Source: Anaerostipes sp. MSJ-23
Lineage (GTDB): Bacteria; Bacillota; Clostridia; Lachnospirales; Lachnospiraceae
NCBI RefSeq assembly: GCF_018918155.1
Contig: NZ_JAHLPY010000017.1
Location: 1-55,802 of the forward strand
Reading direction: 5' to 3'
DNA: 55,802 bases
A program made the translations under genes and the position numbers. The notes under the pieces are model-generated. The model was not told where the DNA came from, searched no databases, and saw nothing but the letters and a program-made list of their open reading frames with translations. Within the stretch, counting starts at the first letter, position 1. Every line of letters begins with the position of its first letter. This document shows positions 53,821 to 55,802 of the stretch, in pieces.

Positions 53821-54663
53821 ATGAGAACGATTCACACAGATGAAATTATAAAAAATATTAAAGAAATGTGTATTGAAGCGAATTTATCTTTAACAGATGA
53901 TATGAAATGCCGATTTGAAAAAGCATATGAAGATGAAAAAAGTCCTTTGGGAAAACAGATCATAGGGCAACTTCAGGAAAATATGCAAATTGCAGGTGAA
54001 GATAGAATTCCAATTTGCCAGGATACTGGAATGGCAATTGTATTTTTAAATATTGGACAGGATGTGCATATTGAAGGGATGCCTTTGAAAGAGGCAGTGG
54101 ATGAAGGAGTAAGACAGGGATATACGGAAGGGTATCTTCGAAAATCTGTTGTAAAAGATCCCTTAATTCGTGAAAATACGAAGGATAATACACCAGCGAT
54201 TCTTCATATTGATATTGTTCCAGGAGAAAATCTTGAAATTCTGGTGGCACCGAAGGGATTTGGAAGTGAAAATATGAGTCGTATTTTTATGTTAAAACCA
54301 GCGGATGGAGAAGAAGGAATTAAGAGATCTGTAATAGAAGCTGTCCGAGATGCTGGTCCAAATGCCTGTCCACCAATGGTTATTGGCGTAGGGTTAGGAG
54401 GAAGTTTTGAAAAGGCTGCATTTCTTGCTAAAAAAGCTTTGACAAGAAATCTTGATGAGCATTCGGATAAACCTCATATTGCACGCCTTGAAAAAGAATT
54501 ACTTTCTGAAATTAATCAGCTTGGGATTGGTCCAGGAGGTCTTGGAGGAAGTACAACAGCGTTAGGATTAAATATTGAAACATATCCGACTCATATTGCG
54601 GGGATGCCGCTGGCAGTTAATATATGTTGTCACGTTAACCGTCATTCACACAGAGTCTTATAA
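53821..54663 (+). CDS. Class I fumarate hydratase, alpha subunit (4Fe-4S)
   Basis: The protein of about 280 aa is the N-terminal subunit of the two-subunit, oxygen-sensitive fumarase (also the TtdA family). The cluster cysteines are in IPICQDTG (Cys66), GPNACPPMV and the C-terminal NICCHVNRH; GVGLGGSFEKAAFLAKKAL is the usual glycine-rich segment. It interconverts fumarate and malate; L-tartrate dehydratase is the close alternative. The start at 53821 is set by GGAGG five bases upstream. The beta-subunit gene follows after 12 nt. Confidence 0.88.
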   Translation: MRTIHTDEIIKNIKEMCIEANLSLTDDMKCRFEKAYEDEKSPLGKQIIGQLQENMQIAGEDRIPICQDTGMAIVFLNIGQDVHIEGMPLKEAVDEGVRQGYTEGYLRKSVVKDPLIRENTKDNTPAILHIDIVPGENLEILVAPKGFGSENMSRIFMLKPADGEEGIKRSVIEAVRDAGPNACPPMVIGVGLGGSFEKAAFLAKKALTRNLDEHSDKPHIARLEKELLSEINQLGIGPGGLGGSTTALGLNIETYPTHIAGMPLAVNICCHVNRHSHRVL

Positions 54664-54675
54664 GGAGAGGAACAT

Positions 54676-55233
54676 ATGGAAAAATATTTAACAATACCAA
54701 CATCACAGGAAGAATTAGAAAATTTAAAATCTGGAGATTATGTGTATTTAACGGGTACGATTTACACTGCAAGAGATGCTGCACATAAAAGAATGTATGA
54801 AGCAGTGCAGGAAGGAAAGGAGCTTCCTGTATCATTAGAAAATCAGTTTGTTTATTATCTGGGACCAACACCAGCAAAAGAGGGACAAGTTATTGGTTCA
54901 GCAGGACCAACAACAAGTAGCCGTATGGATAAATATACACCTACGATGCTTGAACATGGTTTAAAGGGAATGATAGGAAAAGGAAAAAGATCAAAAGAAG
55001 TCATTCAGTCAATTATTAAACATAAGGCAATTTATTTTGCAGCGGTTGGCGGAGCCGGAGCTTTATTATCGAAATGTATTAAAGAGGCAGAGGTCATTGC
55101 TTACAATGATCTTGGAACAGAGGCAATCAGAAAATTAAAGGTAGAAAGGTTTCCAGTTATTGTTGTGATTGATAGTCAAGGACATAATTTATATGAGACA
55201 GCGGTTGAAGATTTTAAAAAGCAGCTGTTATAA
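54676..55233 (+). CDS. Class I fumarate hydratase, beta subunit
   Basis: The 185-aa subunit has the family segments GTIYTARDAAHKRMYE, YYLGPTPAKEGQVIGSAGPTTSSRMD, the catalytic-loop MIGKGKRSKEV and AAVGGAGALLSKCIK, and ends EDFKKQLL. It completes the active site with the alpha subunit. AGGAGAGG lies before the start. A hairpin without a clear T run follows. Confidence 0.88.
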   Translation: MEKYLTIPTSQEELENLKSGDYVYLTGTIYTARDAAHKRMYEAVQEGKELPVSLENQFVYYLGPTPAKEGQVIGSAGPTTSSRMDKYTPTMLEHGLKGMIGKGKRSKEVIQSIIKHKAIYFAAVGGAGALLSKCIKEAEVIAYNDLGTEAIRKLKVERFPVIVVIDSQGHNLYETAVEDFKKQLL

Positions 55234-55243
55234 TTTTGAGAAT

Positions 55244-55269
55244 AGGAAGAAGGGAGTTTCCTTCTTCCT
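55244..55269 (+). terminator. Hairpin after the fumarase genes
   Basis: AGGAAGAAGG (55244-55253) and CCTTCTTCCT (55260-55269) form a 10-bp stem with a 6-nt loop. The T run is weak (GACTAATTTTA), so termination may be partial. Confidence 0.6.
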
Positions 55270-55310
55270 GACTAATTTTATAAGAAATTAAAAAAAATAA
55301 GAAAAATGTA

Positions 55311-55339
55311 TTGACAAACCCAAGTGAGTTTGGTAAGAT
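55311..55339 (+). promoter_or_regulatory. tRNA-Ser promoter
   Basis: TTGACA (55311-55316) and TAAGAT (55334-55339) are 17 nt apart, about 58 bases upstream of the tRNA. Confidence 0.75.
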
Positions 55340-55397
55340 ATTCAAGCGTTGTAAAAAACGTAATGCAATTTCATAAAGTATTTATGTTTAGGCATTT

Positions 55398-55485
55398 GCA
55401 GAAGTACTCAAGTGGCTGAAGAGGCGCCCCTGCTAAGGGTGTAGACCGTTTACGCGGTGCGAGGGTTCAAATCCCTCCTTCTGCG
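55398..55485 (+). tRNA. tRNA-Ser (anticodon GCT, reads AGC/AGU)
   Basis: The 88-nt gene has the acceptor stem GCAGAAG/CTTCTGC, a D arm with AGTGGCTGAAGAG, the anticodon stem CGCCC/GGGTG with loop CTGCTAA (GCT at 55432-55434), a long variable arm (CCG-TTTA-CGG type) that marks serine tRNAs, and the T arm GAGGG-TTCAAAT-CCCTC. The discriminator is G; CCA is not encoded. A terminator follows at once, separating it from the rRNA promoters. Confidence 0.96.
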
Positions 55486-55490
55486 CTTTT

Positions 55491-55521
55491 AAATCTTTCT
55501 TTTGAAAGATTTAATTTTTTT
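55491..55521 (+). terminator. tRNA-Ser terminator
   Basis: AAATCTTTC (55491-55499) and GAAAGATTT (55504-55512) form a 9-bp stem with the loop TTTT, followed by a T run. Confidence 0.88.
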
Positions 55522-55531
55522 GAAAAAAGTA

Positions 55532-55560
55532 TTGACAGAGAATAAATACTGTGATACAAT
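55532..55560 (+). promoter_or_regulatory. Right rRNA operon promoter P1
   Basis: TTGACA (55532-55537) and TACAAT (55555-55560) are 17 nt apart. It lies 97 bp upstream of P2. This part of the promoter region is not shared with the left operon. Confidence 0.8.
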
Positions 55561-55618
55561 AAACAAGTTGTGTCTTACAAGAGACACGAAAGTTGATAAA
55601 AAACAACTTAAAAAAATA

Positions 55619-55802
55619 AAAAAAGTTCTTGACAAACAAAGAACAGAGTGATATAATAGAAAAGCTTCTTACACACAGAAGCAAATCACAGAACATTGAC
55701 AACTGAACAATAAGACAACCTTGAAAATTCAATTGAATTTTTCAGACGATTTTAGTAAAAATCGACGAACGTTCTTTAAGAACAGTAATAACAAGGATAA
55801 AG
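55619..55802 (+). other. rRNA operon leader (right, transcribed out of the window)
   Basis: These 184 bases contain promoter P2 and the leader, and are the exact reverse complement of 1-184. The leader has the TTCTTTAAGAA element and no ORF. The 16S gene should begin shortly past the window end; this is inferred from the promoter type and the repeat. Confidence 0.8.
55629..55657 (+). promoter_or_regulatory. Right rRNA operon promoter P2
   Basis: TTGACA (55629-55634) and TATAAT (55652-55657), both perfect, are 17 nt apart. It is identical to the gene-proximal promoter of the left operon. Confidence 0.85.

Noticed and set aside
55511-55732. 73-codon minus-strand ORF across the right rRNA promoters
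   Set aside because: It lies over two consensus promoters and the rRNA leader and lacks coding features.

Overview
The window is a 55.8 kb stretch around the chromosomal replication origin of a low-GC, spore-forming Gram-positive anaerobe, most likely a Lachnospiraceae-type clostridium. The basis is AT-rich DNA, strong AGGAGG ribosome binding sites, the order rpmH-oriC-dnaA-dnaN-yaaA-recF-gyrB-gyrA, sporulation-linked genes (a YyaC-like spore protein, soj/spo0J-type parA/parB with parS sites, a PdaA-type deacetylase) and families typical of gut clostridia (DUF4367, DUF6147 and DUF4446 types). The species cannot be named from the sequence alone.

Layout. Both ends carry the same 184-bp rRNA-operon leader in opposite orientation (1-184 reads left, 55619-55802 reads right), so the origin region lies between two rRNA operons that point away from it. 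Four tandem promoters drive the left operon; a tRNA-Ser(GCT) gene and two promoters precede the right one. The origin (44.4-46.3 kb) is bipartite: DnaA boxes lie on both sides of dnaA, with a DnaA-trio-like element and an AT-rich unwinding region before dnaN. To its right, dnaN, yaaA, recF, gyrB, gyrA, a small membrane protein and the two-subunit class I fumarase run rightward. To its left, rpmH-rnpA-yidD-yidC-jag-mnmE-mnmG-rsmG, then argS, parA-parB-DUF4446-serS, run leftward. Most genes therefore run with their replication fork. The exceptions left of oriC are short plus-strand units, mostly accessory genes (ECF sigma module, a DUF6147-type secreted protein, a cupin, an alpha/beta hydrolase, a beta-helix surface protein) plus yyaC and an orphan murG.

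The accessory half (0.5-30 kb) contains a CvpA/DUF5711/LysM envelope cluster; an ECF sigma factor with a DUF4367 partner; a strongly folded candidate non-coding RNA of unknown family (7740-7968); dut; a PdaA-like deacetylase; mtnN and an orphan mannitol-type EIIA; a TSCPD protein coupled to murG; a fruR-fruK pair without fruA; and a Bce-type ABC transporter with its two-component system.

The most interesting locus is 12.98-19.23 kb. It encodes an extracellular flavin electron-transfer chain: an ApbE flavin transferase, a surface protein with four FMN-binding domains on an Asn-rich stalk, a one-domain membrane FMN protein and a NapH-like membrane polyferredoxin. Next to it is a secreted homologue of Treponema pallidum Tp47 that itself carries a flavinylation-like motif. 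A perfect 10-2-10 palindrome resembling DtxR-family iron operators sits on the promoter of the operon. I infer a metal-responsive, multi-flavin surface electron conduit with a Tp47-family protein as a possible new member.
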